Positions 1-12,050 of a stretch of DNA of 64,000 bases are shown here, piece by piece. The notes beneath the pieces were generated by a model. The model did no database searches, had not been told where the DNA came from, and worked only from the letters and a program-made list of their open reading frames with translations. Numbering within the stretch: the stretch's first letter is position 1; the number at the start of each line of letters is the position of its first letter. Position numbers and translations under genes: made by a program. The stretch is from Acanthosoma haemorrhoidale (lineage: Eukaryota > Arthropoda > Insecta > Hemiptera > Acanthosomatidae): assembly GCA_930367205.1 (NCBI GenBank), contig OV884011.1:139807937-139871936 (forward strand), in the 5' to 3' direction.

Positions 1-1803
1 AAAATTTTTTCTATGACTATGAAGCTAAATAATTGGCGACAGTTAGGAACATTACTATATTATTTAGGAGATTTTTTTCGCTTAAACAGCTCGCTGTTCA
101 ATTGTGTTTATTACACGAATGAATTGTTACTGTTATTCACAGGCATTAGTAATCTTAACTTAATACCACCCCTCGAATAACAACAATAAGACAATATTCT
201 TGTTAGTAATCTGCCGGCTATGACTACTAAATCTCCAAACTTTAGTATTTACTTACATCTAACGCTTAAGTTACTTAAATAACATTAATTCTCATGTCAG
301 TACGGTGATATGAGGTTCTAATGCATTATCAGAAGAAAAAAAAACATGTCAAATTCATAAATAAAACTATTTCTGTCAACATTAAGTATCGTTCTGGAAC
401 TGGAACACATCATCTTGAGCTCTAGTAAAATTATGAATACGCCCAAAGCATTTATAACTTATCTTTTGAATGAAAAGCTTAGAGCCTCTAGGGAGAGGCT
501 CTACTTCGAGACAGAGCGATCATTTTCAAGTCGGTCTATATGTAAAGATGATCCCATCTGCTTAAAGAATCAAAAATGTATTCTGAAGCTAAAAACAGCC
601 TAATAATTTGATAAAACAATAATTCTGTCAATCTACAAAAGTTTTATCCGGTAATAAGCGCTTTCGATTTTTAATCGCAAACATTTTGATATATTATAAA
701 ATGTGATAGCTGATAGATAATTTTCATCATTCACATTTATCAAAAATATATTACGACAGTATAGTAATGTTGTGAAATAGTAATATTATAAAAAACATTG
801 CAATGCAATATAATAATTATATAGATTATTTTTCAGATAAACAAACTTATATGTTTATCAAATTATCAATCCGTTTATAAAAAAAAACAAAAATAAAACA
901 TTGTTTATCCTAGAGATAACTAACTAAAGTTATTTGTAAATACGTTCATTTCAATAAAGAAATAACCAGGCCCTTTCAAAATCATTCAAATGTACAAATA
1001 GTGGACTAACCTTTATTGAGGATGGCTGTGGATCTAGATATGTGGATTGGACTCTCGAACAACTATAACACAAGATCCGTTATTGTTCATCCCCTCCAAC
1101 GGTCTTCTTCTTCTTCATTTTGAACTCAGGTAACCACTGAGATGTCATGCGTCAACCAAAATATAAGCAATTCTTCTCGACATCTTGTTTAATGCAATCG
1201 TTTATGTAGCTGCTTTGTGATATGAAGGAAGTTGGGTCGAATTCCTACTAGGTAGTCAGTGATTTTTTTATAATAACTAGAATTGATCCCTGAATCACTA
1301 GACTCTCGATGTTTTTTTTCTGTTAGTTAAATATTTTCACTATATAAGACTATAATGCTTATATAGATCATGAACTAAGATGTAGTTTTCAAATATCTAA
1401 TTTGAACGTTGAATCTTCGAAACGAAATAAAAGTCTAAAAATCTGAAGAAACAATATTTATTAGTTTACCATAATTTACCAATTATAATTATTTTTAAAA
1501 CATTACAGAGAGATTCCAATCAGGTGTTGAGTAATTCATTATAATTTAGGGGATTAAATCATTCAAAGTTATATTATTAATGTTACAACTTTTATTTGTA
1601 ACGTATATAAAATATATGTGAAGAGGCCAGGCATTGACGTGTTGAATGTGTTGATCATGATGACGACAAATTAAATATTAAATGAGAGAATATTACCCTT
1701 AGAAAATTAGTTCTGTACAGTTTGTACTAGATGTCTTTTTTTGGAACTTCGATCTTCTTCATTAAAGATAAACAACAAATAAACACAATTGCGAAAAATA
1801 ACT

Positions 1804-1867
<64 letters not shown>

Positions 1868-4236
1868 CGTTATTTAAAAGTTTGTATTTTACCAAAACCA
1901 TTTCACACGATCACGACCTGTGATCCTAAAACCCTATTTGTTGTCACTTTTATCAACTGTGAAGTTTATTTATTTTTTTAACCCACCTTGAGAGGTCCAA
2001 TGATGATCAAAGTCACAAAGATGATTTCCTTTTATGTGAATGTTCTCTATGTAATTTAGAAATATTGCACATCAAACATGTGATCATAAAGTCACTTCAT
2101 TAATTTCGTTAATAGAACCATTTCACTATAAACGTCATTAATAAATTAATGACTACTTTTTATAATTCTACATTGGAGATCAAAGAACTATTCTAGGCCC
2201 ACGAGAAAAGCCAATAACACTGTCACGTTCTTACTCCTCCTGTGTACATGTAAAGGTTTGTATAATCCAAATACAAACAACACTCCCTGACTGATTACTG
2301 TGTCTCAATAAAAACAAGGTCAAAGTTGCATGATGGTTCTTCTTATACTCTAGAAGTGCTTAGGAGGGGTTCACAGGGAAGCCAGAGCGAAAAAAAAACG
2401 ATCCGTTATAAGTTGCATTAAATTCAGTAGTAAATTGTGTGTTTCGTTTCACAAAACAATTTTATTGATTAATTTGCTTTGCAGTGAAATTTAAAGTTTC
2501 GTTATATTTGATTTAGTGGTAGTTATGTATTTAGCATGTTTAAAATTACATTACAATTTGACTGTAGTGCTACAATTGACATGTAGATAGAGGGGCTAAG
2601 ATGCTTAAACTGTGTGCGCGTGAAGAGTTGACATTATCAGAAAAAGTTAACGATTTCATGTCAACAGAGAACCTCAACTATTGATAACTATTTTGTATCT
2701 ACTCCTGAAAGAGTACAGAGTAACTATATTTTCCATAGAGATAGTTATGTATTGCGATGTCAAATGGGACCTTCTACGATAGTGCATACGTTGATATTTC
2801 TTGCTGATATCCGAGATAGTGGTTACCATCTGATCTAGTCCAGGAAATATTTCTCAGCTGAGATTTTACTCCAGGCCAAAATTAATTTTGAAATAAATTC
2901 TGATTCAAAAAGCTTTACTGGAGATTGCTAATATTTGCACTAAAAATAAAAAACTCAACCAAACAGTCAAAAAAACATGACTAAGAAAATCTGATACGAT
3001 TTCAATGATAGTTTTTGGTCACTTGAGTCCCAACATGTATTACGTATTATTAATCTTGACGACCTGATCTTTAATTTGACACATTAACTAATATGAGAGG
3101 CAAATATTTATTTCTATTGACAATTCACTGATTACTTAATAAACCTTCATTATTTATACTGTGCTTGTTGTTTTTATTTGTACTTATTTTACCTATTTGG
3201 GGCAAACAACTTTCATGATTTTTTTTTCAATTATAGTTCACACCCCAATAGACGAAACATATTAATCAAGTCGTCAAGATATTTTAGTTGGTAGTCTACA
3301 CACAATTTTATTACTCAGTAAGTTGAACTCAAAATAAGAGGTAAAGCCATAACTATAGGCTTTGTTCTTTCCATAAAAAGGTAGGCATCCTGATATTGAG
3401 TGCATTAGGATCTTAATTTTCATGAATCATCAGCGGCAATTTCAGAACTTTAAAAAACGTTACCATAAAATATTTATTTTGTGACTTACTTATTCCAGAA
3501 CCACAGGTTTGTGCACAGATACATTTTTTTTTGGTACCTAGTTATTACTTATTGTCGAAAAGTTGACTTGAAAATACAACAGACAGACATTCTTATACAC
3601 GGTTGACAACGTAAGAGTGTCAGGATTGGAACAAACAATAAAACTCTAAAAATAGCCTGCATGAGTTCTGATAAGTCAATACATTCCGAAACAATTAGTA
3701 CAGTTTGTATTCTAAATCAGCTGGGAAGGATAAACGAATTTATTTTGCTTAGTACTCGGTACATTTTCCCGGAGTGCTCAGGGCCTATCGTCATTTATTT
3801 CAAGAACAAATAAATTATAATCAGTCATAACTTTACTCATAAACGACGGAGAGAATTATAATTACTTAAATCCAGAAATCCCTGGAAAATGTACGTCAAT
3901 CAACTCACAAGTTTTTAATGTGCAAAATATGATTGATATTAATCAAGGGATTAGGAATAAATGGTTTTACACTAAAATAACGTAATGGAACAGCTGACCG
4001 AATTTTGGTGTAACATCGTACATTTCCGTAAATCTGTTCTTTTCTAGAATACATATTATTGATGGTATTAATTGAATGATCGATGATGCACGGGTTAAAT
4101 ATTAACGATATCTACATTTGGAAACAATATACTTGTCCATGCTCTTAACAATTTATACATTAATATAAATAGGAACATATACATAACAAATAAAAAAGTC
4201 CAAAATGTTAGAAGCAATTAATAATTTATGAACTGT
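1..4236. other. Non-coding region downstream of methyltransferase gene A
   Basis: AT-rich sequence with no exon or transposon protein I can recognise. Open frames here are short and have no family resemblance. The only clear structure is the TC microsatellite at 1807-1864. I see no canonical polyadenylation signal close to the gene A stop. Confidence 0.5.
1807..1864. repeat. (TC)n microsatellite
   Basis: Uninterrupted TC dinucleotide run of 58 bp. It produces a spurious Arg-Glu reading frame on the minus strand, which should not be taken as a protein. Confidence 0.97.
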
Positions 4237-4409
4237 TCAATGCTTCTTCGCTACCAAGTACATAAGTTTATATTTCTGTGTAACTTGATTTTTTTCGTTA
4301 ACTTTTGTTAGTCCCTGTTCCATTAGTAAATTTTCACTTTCTTTTAGGTATTCTTCTTTTTTCTCCTCGGGGATGCCAGAAATAAACGGATCTACAGATT
4401 TAAAATAAC
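4237..4409 (-). CDS. JHAMT: Gene A exon 5 (C-terminal, with stop)
   Basis: Follows an AG acceptor at 4411-4410, enters in phase 1 and encodes a GYFKSVDPF start and a YKLMYLVAKKH end. The matching last exon of gene B ends YKLLYVVAKKSL, confirming the reading. Confidence 0.85.
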
Positions 4410-6240
4410 CTAAAAAAATAACAAAAAAAAATTTCAATTGGTACACAATAAATTTCTGCAAAATAAAAAATCTCAAACCGTACCTAAAAAACGATCTCTG
4501 GATGCATGAACAGAATATTTATCCATCTCAAAGCACTTGATGATATCAAACCCTGCATATTTTAATATTTTTATCACTTCTTGTCTCACATCTATTTTAG
4601 GGTCAAAGAGAGGTTTCCAGGAATCTAAATGCTATAATGTTTTATATTTGATTCGTTTGAGTTACTGCAGTTTAATTAATAAATAACTGAATTAATTCTT
4701 AAATAACTTAAGTTTAATAATAAGTTAAGCCGTTAATTAATAAATTATAATATGTATAAAATTATTGTACCTCTGTGTAAGGATGCCATTTCTTAATTGC
4801 ATGAAGAAGTTCAAATGTGATACTGAATGGATGAAGATGAGTAAACATGGCGACAAGGTATCCTCCTCTTTTTAGCAGGTCACACATATTTTTAGCTGCT
4901 TGCCTGAAACTCCAAATTTTTTTGTTAATTATTCAATAATTTTTTTCCATCTTATTATAGCCAATTTGAAAAAAATTCTTACGGTAAATCCGTTACCCAG
5001 TGTAAACAATAAAATGAAAATATCTTGTCATAAATTTCTTTTTCCCAAGTTGCAAAAATATTTGAATCACCAATGTCCACTTGTTTAAAAGATACCTGCT
5101 CGCTTCCAAACTTTTTCTGTGCATGTTTGATCATTTCCTCAGATATGTCACAGCCAATCTAAAAAATAAACCAATATACCGAGTATAAGAGGGATTAATA
5201 CCTTTGCTTAATTTTTTCAATAAATAAAGAAATAATGTTTAAAATAGGATTTCTACGTTATAACGTTAGTATGGCCTAATCCTGCAAGAATCAAGGCTCT
5301 GAATTTAAAAAAATTACATAAAAATATTAGCACTACATATTTACCACATTCGATATAAAAGAGAAAAAAAAGAGTTAACAGGAAAGCATTTCTGGAAATT
5401 TGATAATTAAAAATTATAAGCATTTCGATGATTGTTTTGATCCAATCTAATTTTCACCCTCATACCTCCGTTGTATTTTTAACATTCCCAGACCAACATT
5501 TTTGTTGTGTGCCCCAGATGTGTACCATGAATTGGAAATATCTTCCAGTTCCAGTAATTTTAAGGGCTAATCCGATAGTAAAATAGAGAATTAAAGTGCA
5601 ATTTCGAAAAGCCGTATTCCACCATTTATCAAAATAGGGTCAAGAGGTTTGGAAAAACACGACATCAAAATCTATAATTTTTCAGATAGTTAGGATAAAT
5701 CATCCTAAAATTTATCCCAGTTAAAATGTCTGTACAATATGTGCAAATGAAACGTCATCTAAAGGTTAAAACCCATCTTTTAGCTACAGAGCTAACGTTT
5801 GTAAATAATCCTGCTTCACGAGGATGTTGCTCTCTAATTTGTGGCTCAAACAAGAACCACTTCTGGGTTTATGAAATGGGTTAATGGTAACACTCACCCT
5901 GTCCTTATGGATGTCGGATTTACAAAGTTTATTCGTTGACATTTATAATTAAAAGACTTGTGTATAACTGGTCCATTACTTAGGTCTTAGACTGTTATTT
6001 AAAAAGAAAGATAATCATTTATCAACAATAAACGAATATCCTATGGAAACTTACAAGTTCATAGCCCTTCGATAAATATGCAGAAAGATATTGGCTGGTC
6101 ACATCCCCAGGGCCACATCCAATGTCAAGGATTCTCTCTCCGGTGGACCAGGGTAGCATATCTTTTACATACTCTAAAAAATCTTTTGTATCTCGTTTCG
6201 ACGCATCACTTTTTGTTTCAAACATCTCAGGGTTGTCCAT
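4237..6240 (-). CDS. JHAMT: Juvenile hormone acid O-methyltransferase-like, gene A (5 exons)
   Basis: Predicted SAM-dependent methyltransferase of the insect JHAMT family, which methylates farnesoic or juvenile hormone acids in the cytosol. Coding exons on the minus strand: 6240-6055, 5158-4983, 4903-4771, 4631-4484, 4409-4237, total 816 bp (271 aa plus stop), close to the usual family length. All introns are GT-AG, with phases 0, 2, 0, 1. SAM motif I reads ILDIGCGPGDVT (about residues 48-59); the post-I region reads IGCDIS and the next conserved block is FSFYCLHWV. I chose the ATG at 6240 because a CAG acceptor lies 11 nt upstream, exactly as in gene B. An in-frame ATG at 6273 would add 11 residues but falls in the presumed intron. 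The Gln I recall before the K/N-R-D motif of characterised JHAMTs is Ser14 here, so the substrate is uncertain. No frame damage is seen. Confidence 0.85.
4484..4631 (-). CDS. JHAMT: Gene A exon 4
   Basis: 148 bp between a TATAG acceptor and a GTACGG donor. It encodes HLDSWKPLFDPK followed by YAGFDIIKCFE. The length is identical to exon 4 of gene B. Confidence 0.85.
4771..4903 (-). CDS. JHAMT: Gene A exon 3
   Basis: 133 bp, phase 2 in and phase 0 out. It encodes AAKNMCDLLKRGGYLVAMF and ends KKWHPYTE before a GTACAA donor. Gene B has KKWHRYTK at the same place. Confidence 0.85.
4983..5158 (-). CDS. JHAMT: Gene A exon 2
   Basis: 176 bp, phase 0 in and phase 2 out, donor GTAAGA. It encodes IGCDISEEMIKHAQ, which carries the acidic residue after the second SAM-fold strand, and IFSFYCLHWVTD. 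Confidence 0.87.
6055..6240 (-). CDS. JHAMT: Gene A exon 1 (start, SAM motif I)
   Basis: 62 codons from MDNPEMF to KGYEL, ending at a consensus GTAAGT donor. It contains the glycine-rich SAM motif I. An 11-nt leader (6251-6241) joins it to a candidate acceptor, implying an upstream non-coding exon that I could not place. Confidence 0.85.
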
Positions 6241-6299
6241 TACACTGTAACCTGGAACATAATTAGTTTTCATTTTTTAAAAAAGTACCTTAAACAAAG

Positions 6300-7360
6300 C
6301 AAGTATCAATAGCTGTTTTCATAATATTTGTAGAATTCAGTACGTGCAAAAGTAAGAAAGAAGAAAATTAATCAATCCACAATAGACAATCAATCGCTGC
6401 CTGCATGGATCAAAGAAAATGGATAGAAACTCGCCATCGTCTCAGCTTCTAGATACATAACAAATATCCATTTTCTTAAACAGTAACACCGATAAACGAT
6501 CGATTAATTAGTTAACAGTCAAACAGTTTACCATATTCTTGGTTACGGCAAAGAATAGACCCATGAAGTAATAAGGACTTTCAATAGTCATTCGATACCA
6601 ATATTACTGGAAGTCACATGGAAGTCAGAGTGCATTAACTATTTCGGTCGTAGTCCGAATTCGTGGTTTCACAAATCAATCAATTTACAAGTTGAACTAC
6701 TTATATTTTCTATGCGTAATCAATGCAATATCTATTTATTTTATAAAATTCAAAAAATCAGTACGCACTATATGAACAATGAAGTATTCAAGGAATTTAT
6801 CACGAGGTACACCTGAAAAACAAGAGTAGGAAAAACACGAACGAGCCAAAGTTTTTTTTTTAATCAAATCATTCCTATCTCAATGTAGAGCTTGTAATTG
6901 TTTTTTATTTACCAACCACTCAATGTTGGGAAACTTTGCTGTCGATGATAATTTTTCAAATTGTGTCGGTACATGACTTCCTGTTGTCTTCTTTCATGAA
7001 ATCTTGGATAACGACGGCTAAATCGTGTAACAACGTGAACTCTTCGTTTCTTAAATTCTTCAAAAACTCCAGATAATCCGATAATTCGTTTTTAATTATA
7101 ATCTCTACATGCTTTGACCTAATAACAACGTTTTATTGTAATTCAGTTAATTCACTTTGAATTACAAGAGTTTCGTGTCTTTTATTGCAAAATAGTTGAT
7201 GAAAATACCACAAAAGCATTCAACACCCTAAAGGACAGAAAATCTAGTGTTAAAGCATTGAAATAGAGTGATCCTATATTTTCCGTAGTAAGGAGGTACT
7301 TCAGTTCGATCAGCGTGTTCTTCCATGCAAGGGAATCGAAAGTCACTTTTCAGAAAAATC
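6300..7360. other. Non-coding stretch between gene A and a hAT relic
   Basis: AT-rich with no recognised coding unit. It may include the decayed 3' part of the hAT transposase that starts at 7363, but I could not align it to that family. Confidence 0.4.
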
Positions 7361-7362
7361 TG

Positions 7363-7640
7363 TTACATAAAGCTAGCATAAAGCAACTTGAGACGTGTTG
7401 AGACATCACTGTGTAGTTTCCAGAACATTTCCAAAGACTTTTCTCTGGAGAAACACCGAACATCAAGATGGAGAACTAGTTCTCCATGTACCTGTAAGAC
7501 TAAGGGCATGAGCCCTATTTTGTTGGTAATAGCAAACAAAATACCAACGAGCAGTTTTTGGAAAGAAATTAATTTCAGCTCTTCGCCACAAAGCGCCGCC
7601 TTGTTAATAATGCAGTGATATTTTAGAACAAGCATGTAGT
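7363..7640 (-). pseudogene. hAT transposase relic, middle part
   Basis: A minus-strand frame reads LKYHCIINKAALCGEELKL and LDVRCFSREKSLEMFWKLH. This fits the hAT (ZBED/SCAND3/GTF2IRD2-like) transposase region that normally reads HCIIHQ...LC.KEL then VRW.SR...L..FW.L. It lacks start, N-terminus and C-terminus. The N-terminal part of the same kind of protein lies upstream on the same strand at 9180-8660, so one transposase was probably split by the repeat between them. It is not functional. Confidence 0.7.
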
Positions 7641-7738
7641 GACCGCTAACTACATAAGATAAATCACCCTTATGGACCACTAACTACACAAGATAAATCA
7701 CCCTTAGTGACCGCTAACTACATAAGATAAATCACCCT
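7637..7738. repeat. 34-bp tandem repeat, 3 units
   Basis: Three head-to-tail 34-bp units start at 7637, 7671 and 7705. Units 1 and 3 are identical and unit 2 differs at a few positions. The array marks the border between the hAT relic and the downstream insertion. Confidence 0.9.
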
Positions 7739-7979
7739 ATAGTTTATTGTATATATATTGTAAATTGGTTATAATATGTTTCAAATATGATAAAAATAAA
7801 ATGACCATAAGTCATTGTAAATGTTGTAAACAATAAAAGACGCAGCTGCAAAAAACTAAATAGAGGCTGAAAGAGTAGAGCAGGTAGCAGGCGACCCAGA
7901 CCGAGGCCAGGGGCACTGCCGAGAACAAAGCGCCACCGCAACTGCAATATCATTGGCCACAATAACGCCTTACATCATT

Positions 7980-8537
7980 CGCTACTAACAAGCCACCGCT
8001 GAGTATAAGTACGGCCGGGTTTCATTCTCACGTTGGCTCTCTAACTAGTAAACCTGCAGCTGCACTGATGTTTCAAGACTTGGGCTTCTTATTTATGAAA
8101 ATCTCTGGACCTAACTTCCTAACCTTGCTATGTTTTAGTCCGGCCTTGCCAGACCCCACACTCTCAAAGTGGGATTCTCTGCCTTCGCCTTGCTAAAACT
8201 AGCAGCTCATATGGAGAGACCTCTAAAAGAGGCCCTAAAAACTTTACCTAGTCGTGTCTCAGTCTGCCTCTCTCCGGTTCACCCTCGCCTTTGGGATCCG
8301 GACGGTTTTTGCCTACCCTCAGATACCGAGTGTTAATTCGTGGTCATAAGCTACCTACTCTACCTACCCTATACCTCTTCTCCTGAACATAGTGCATTGT
8401 CGGGGCACACATCTATCAAATATGGAGTCAGATAGTAAGAACCGTCATGAAGCAATTGTCCAGGTCATAGCCTACCCAACCCTTACTTCATCACCAGGGC
8501 TAGGGTAACTAGGCACCCCCCTCGTGACGACCCGACA
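7980..8537 (+). mobile_element. LTR-like repeat, copy 1
   Basis: This is related in inverted orientation to the repeat at 30674-31408, and more distantly to 34620-35275. Shared blocks include a TATA-like box (TATAAG near 8004), a CTGAACATAGTGCA...TGTCGGGGCACA block near 8392 and the end CCCGACA at 8537. The terminus and TATA box suggest an LTR promoter region. No gag or pol is attached, and the left border is uncertain. Confidence 0.45.
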
Positions 8538-8659
8538 AAGCATTTTCAAATAATTTCGCAATAATGCACTACAGCCCTTCTTTTTATCTCTCAAGGCAGG
8601 GTCCCTATCAGAGCAAACCCTGCATAATTGTTGCAACGTTATTACCTCAAGAGCGATTT

Positions 8660-9180
8660 TTAGCTATTCAAATACTTCTCCTGTTGTTGTTTGTAGTTTA
8701 CGGAGGTCAAGGAGTTCTTCAATGTTTCCAGATTCTCGTTGGCCATACGAACGAAGCACTTAGCTAAGCAGATATATTGTTGCCCCAACTTTCTTCCAAA
8801 GCCACAAAAAAAATATTTGCAACTCAAAAGCATAGAAATTACTTGCGAGCTCGCCTCTTCTGCTATCTCGTCAATCCGCTGCATTGTCAGCACTTGAAAG
8901 GGCTATTTCGTCCACAAGTTTAGAAATTTTTGAATCGTTTTTCTGTATTTTAAAGATTTTTAAGCTGGACTTGATAACTTCTCTCCATATCCACATAGTG
9001 TTATTTAAAGATATTTTATTGGTTGCTGATACCACTGAAGAAAGCTCATCAATATACTTGGAATCAAAATCAGAATGATTTATCGTAAAGTAGTTCTCCA
9101 AATTGTATTTTTTAGCTACTGAAACATTTTTACAATCGATCAAACACACTAGTTTTGATTCGTTTGCATTCGTAAACATT
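8660..9180 (-). pseudogene. hAT transposase relic, N-terminal part
   Basis: Two minus-strand frames (9179-8871 and 8893-8660) read on from each other across a frameshift. The first has a degenerate BED-type zinc-finger region (KLVCLIDCKNVSVAKKYNL, then FTINHSDFDSKY). The second has RIDEIAEEASSQVISMLLSC, typical of the stretch before the first catalytic Asp in ZBED5/SCAND3-like hAT proteins. The finger is altered and the frame broken, so it is a dead copy. The rest of the protein is probably at 7640-7363. Confidence 0.65.
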
Positions 9181-9199
9181 AACCGTTCTTCCTAATTCC

Positions 9200-9709
9200 C
9201 ATTAAACATTCTCGTTTCAATGTCCTTTTCTTAATTCCACTTGCTTATTTCACTAGTAAAAGGAGAAGACTTGAAGAAAATATCCTTTTCAACAAACTAA
9301 AAAAACTAAAACCTGATGTTTAGGTCGCAGTCATATGTACTGTAGTGAGATTTAGAAACGAGCTAAATGTGTATATTTGAAGTAAGTGGAATGGGGAGTG
9401 AGATATGTGGTGAAAGTCACTGTAGTGTTCTTACGACTTCAAAGAGGGTGTTCACGACTTTGGGACCGCAGGTAATAAGCCTTATCTGAGAGTAAGCTCC
9501 CTGGGATAAGCTCTGTTTTAGTTAGAACCTACCCAGACCTCCATCACTCAATATTTCTCAGCTACGAGTTAGATAGTGTGTTTCTGAAGGTGGTTTCTGG
9601 CATCAAAAGTGGTTATTTTTCCCTTCATTCTCATAAATATTCTATCAATGATTACAACAGGTTACATTTGATCGACAGATATTAAGCTATGCCACTTGTC
9701 ATGCTCATT
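9200..9709. other. Non-coding sequence
   Basis: No coding or transposon signature recognised between the hAT relic and the 17-bp tandem array. Confidence 0.4.
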
Positions 9710-9773
9710 CACACTATTGTCACAGTCACACTATTGTCACAGTCACACTATTGTCACAGTCACACTATTGTCA
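9710..9773. repeat. 17-bp tandem repeat, about 4 units
   Basis: Unit CACACTATTGTCACAGT is repeated three times exactly, followed by a partial fourth copy. Confidence 0.95.
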
Positions 9774-9953
9774 TGCTTATTGTTTTATCATATCAAGATA
9801 ATTTCATATTTAAAATTTACTAATTCTCGAACAAGCGCAAGTATACCAGATAAAATAAGTAATCTGTAAAAATATTGTTTGTTGTACTAAATACTGTATT
9901 TTTCTTGTTTTATTCATAAAGATTCCCGCATTATGACAAAGCGTCTACCTAAA

Positions 9954-10195
9954 TTTTTTTTTTATTGTTATAAAATTACAATATGCCTTATAGGGCAATA
10001 AGTGATAGTGATCAATATCCTCATTCATACCATATTTAGGATTCTTCATTCACTCGTGCATTCATGCGGTATTTACAAACAGCCCAGTGACTCCCCTACG
10101 CCCCTCCATCAGCCACGTCACCGGATACAAGCCAGTGGAGGCTGAAAAGAGCGCAAGAGCCACAGACACTCAGTTACCTACAAATTAAAAAGGTT
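9954..10195 (-). mobile_element. 5'-truncated Jockey-type 3' end
   Basis: The reverse complement matches the 3' UTR of the Jockey copies at 28765-29470 and 39949-44574: the GTATGAATGA blocks, the GGCAATAAG / AAGGC stem region and a terminal A-run (T-run at about 9955-9964 on the plus strand). Only the tail remains and no coding sequence is present. Confidence 0.65.
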
Positions 10196-11355
10196 TACTC
10201 GAGAGACCCGAGGCTTTAATTCGAATTCTTCCAAGAAACTAATCCAATAAGTTTTGGTCTCTATTTGGAGTATTACTCCCAAATTAGCTTATCACCATAC
10301 AAGTACAAAAAATTATTTCCTCACTGATATAAGCTTAGGGCCAACTGAAGAGCGATAAATGTATTAAATTAAGGATACTGCAATATAATAAACGCTCTTC
10401 TAGCTAACAGTAATAATACCTTTTTATCAGTAAAAGTTCCTAATATTGCTAAAATAATTCTTTGAACCATTGAACTGCCTTCTCTTTGATAAATAACTAG
10501 TAACTCTCCTCAGTGATACTGCAGCGCAAGATTCCTATTCCGAGTAACAGAGGATACCATGAGGCAGGGCTTAGTCGTGTAAGTCCTGATCTTATTGGGT
10601 TCTATTCAGTCAAGAGCCACTGGCGAATATGAAGGATAGATGGGACATATTACATTTATTCAAAAGAATCCTTTGGTGGCTGAGAGGAGAGCAATATCCT
10701 CCTATTATCTTTTTATCCTTTATCATCCCTTGGAGATAACATTCTATCAGCCGTGAGATAATAAGCTTCAGGTGACTCTTTGAACAAAAATAAAATAATA
10801 GAATAAAAGACAATGGAAAACAGTGGTCTTTATTTAACTTAGACGTTTTTAGACATTGACGTGGCAAATCCGGGTATCGGATGTCGTGTTATTTTACAGT
10901 CAACACTTATGGTACCTAATTAGTTTTAGTTTAGTTCAGCAGCAGTGAAGGGTAGATGAAAGTTTCTATATTCAAGATTACAAGTATTAGTGGGTGCAAG
11001 GTATTATTGGCCAACTTAACTCGTCTACATTCTAAGCTTTATTATAATAAGCCTCATTTTATGTTCTTTTATAATTATGTTGAATAAATTTGTAAATTTA
11101 ATTATAGCTATGAGCCACAGATAGAAGATAGGAGGGCTCGAATTTGAATAACGAGGTTCAGGATAAAATGTAGCCATCAAGAGATTGACGCGTGTTGGAA
11201 TGCATATTTTAGCATTGTAGAAAACATTCACAGTTTAAGCATAGAAGGTGGTGAGAATACCAGTTTACATACTATATGTAAAGTTTCCTTACGGTTCATG
11301 ACGATTTAAGGTATACTTTAACACATATTAAATCAGGAGAGGGGGGAATTTGAAA
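10196..11355. other. Non-coding sequence
   Basis: No recognised genes or repeats. Open frames near 10610-10867 and 11025-11231 have no supporting motifs. Confidence 0.4.
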
Positions 11356-11357
11356 CG

Positions 11358-11790
11358 TTGATTTTCTCCGAGCGTGTTTGCTTTAGATTCGTCATATCCT
11401 TTTCGCCAACAAGCCTTGAACCAGATGATTGGGATTGGCTCAATCCGTCAACTCTCAATGGCTCAATGGTCTACCTGCTCGATCACTCCTTTATGTGTCC
11501 TCCGTCCAGCGCTGTGGTCCGGTGCCTCACTATACACTCACTTCACTGACAATGCAGCTAAACGATTCCAGCAATTTCAGAATGGGATCATGAGAAAAGT
11601 GGTCAAGAGCATAACTCTCTTGATATGTTAATACACCCCGACCTGCAACCGTTGCTTGGTGTGCGGACGGTGGGTGAGTTTATCCACCGTAAACACATCA
11701 AGTTTTTTGACTTATTGCAGCACTTTACAAACCAAGTGTTAAGTAAGCATCAGAATATCGGAGGAACTTATCTTCACCTAAGATTTTGTT
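11358..11790 (+). pseudogene. Non-LTR retrotransposon ORF2 C-terminus (RHIKFFDLL family), copy 1
   Basis: Frameshifted plus-strand frames carry RPALWSGASLYTHF, RFQQFQNGIMRKVV and then TVGEFIHRKHIKFFDLLQHF. The order (a region like ...YG...W G.A, a helix ...IQ.FQN...R.V, then a C-terminal HIKFFDLL) is that of the end of ORF2 in Jockey/I-like non-LTR elements. Two other copies of this ending lie at 34130-34230 (plus) and 52290-52571 (minus). There is no reverse transcriptase core here, so it is a 5'-truncated dead copy. Confidence 0.65.
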
Positions 11791-11804
11791 TGTTACATTT
11801 AAGT

Positions 11805-12050
11805 TTGTTTATGATTCATAAGGTAAGTCTCATCACTTTTTATACATATATAAACAATGAATGTATAATGTACATTATACTTTTGTAACGATCGCAATTC
11901 ACAGTGTAAAATTGTTAAAAAATGTATAAAATGTAGCGAAGCTACAGGACATATAATATTGACCTGTATATAGATTTACTTTAATTATATAGAATCTATT
12001 TTAAATTCCATAATTTTTAATAACAAGGAGATATGAAGGGGAAAAAATGC
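11805..12050 (+). repeat. 3'-UTR-like dispersed repeat with palindromes, copy 1
   Basis: This directly follows the ORF2 remnant and ends in GATATGAAGGGGAAAAAA. Related copies are at 19185-19365 (minus), 53745-53942 (plus) and 54235-54485 (plus). It contains a perfect 18-nt palindrome GTATAATGTACATTATAC and a GTAGC..GCTAC hairpin. The most likely reading is the 3' end of the non-LTR family just upstream. Confidence 0.65.

Noticed and set aside
1707..1901. 64-codon Arg-Glu-rich frame
   Set aside because: Translation of the TC microsatellite, with no other support.
2600..2830. Possible decayed coding relic
   Set aside because: Frames are full of stops and no family motif could be named.
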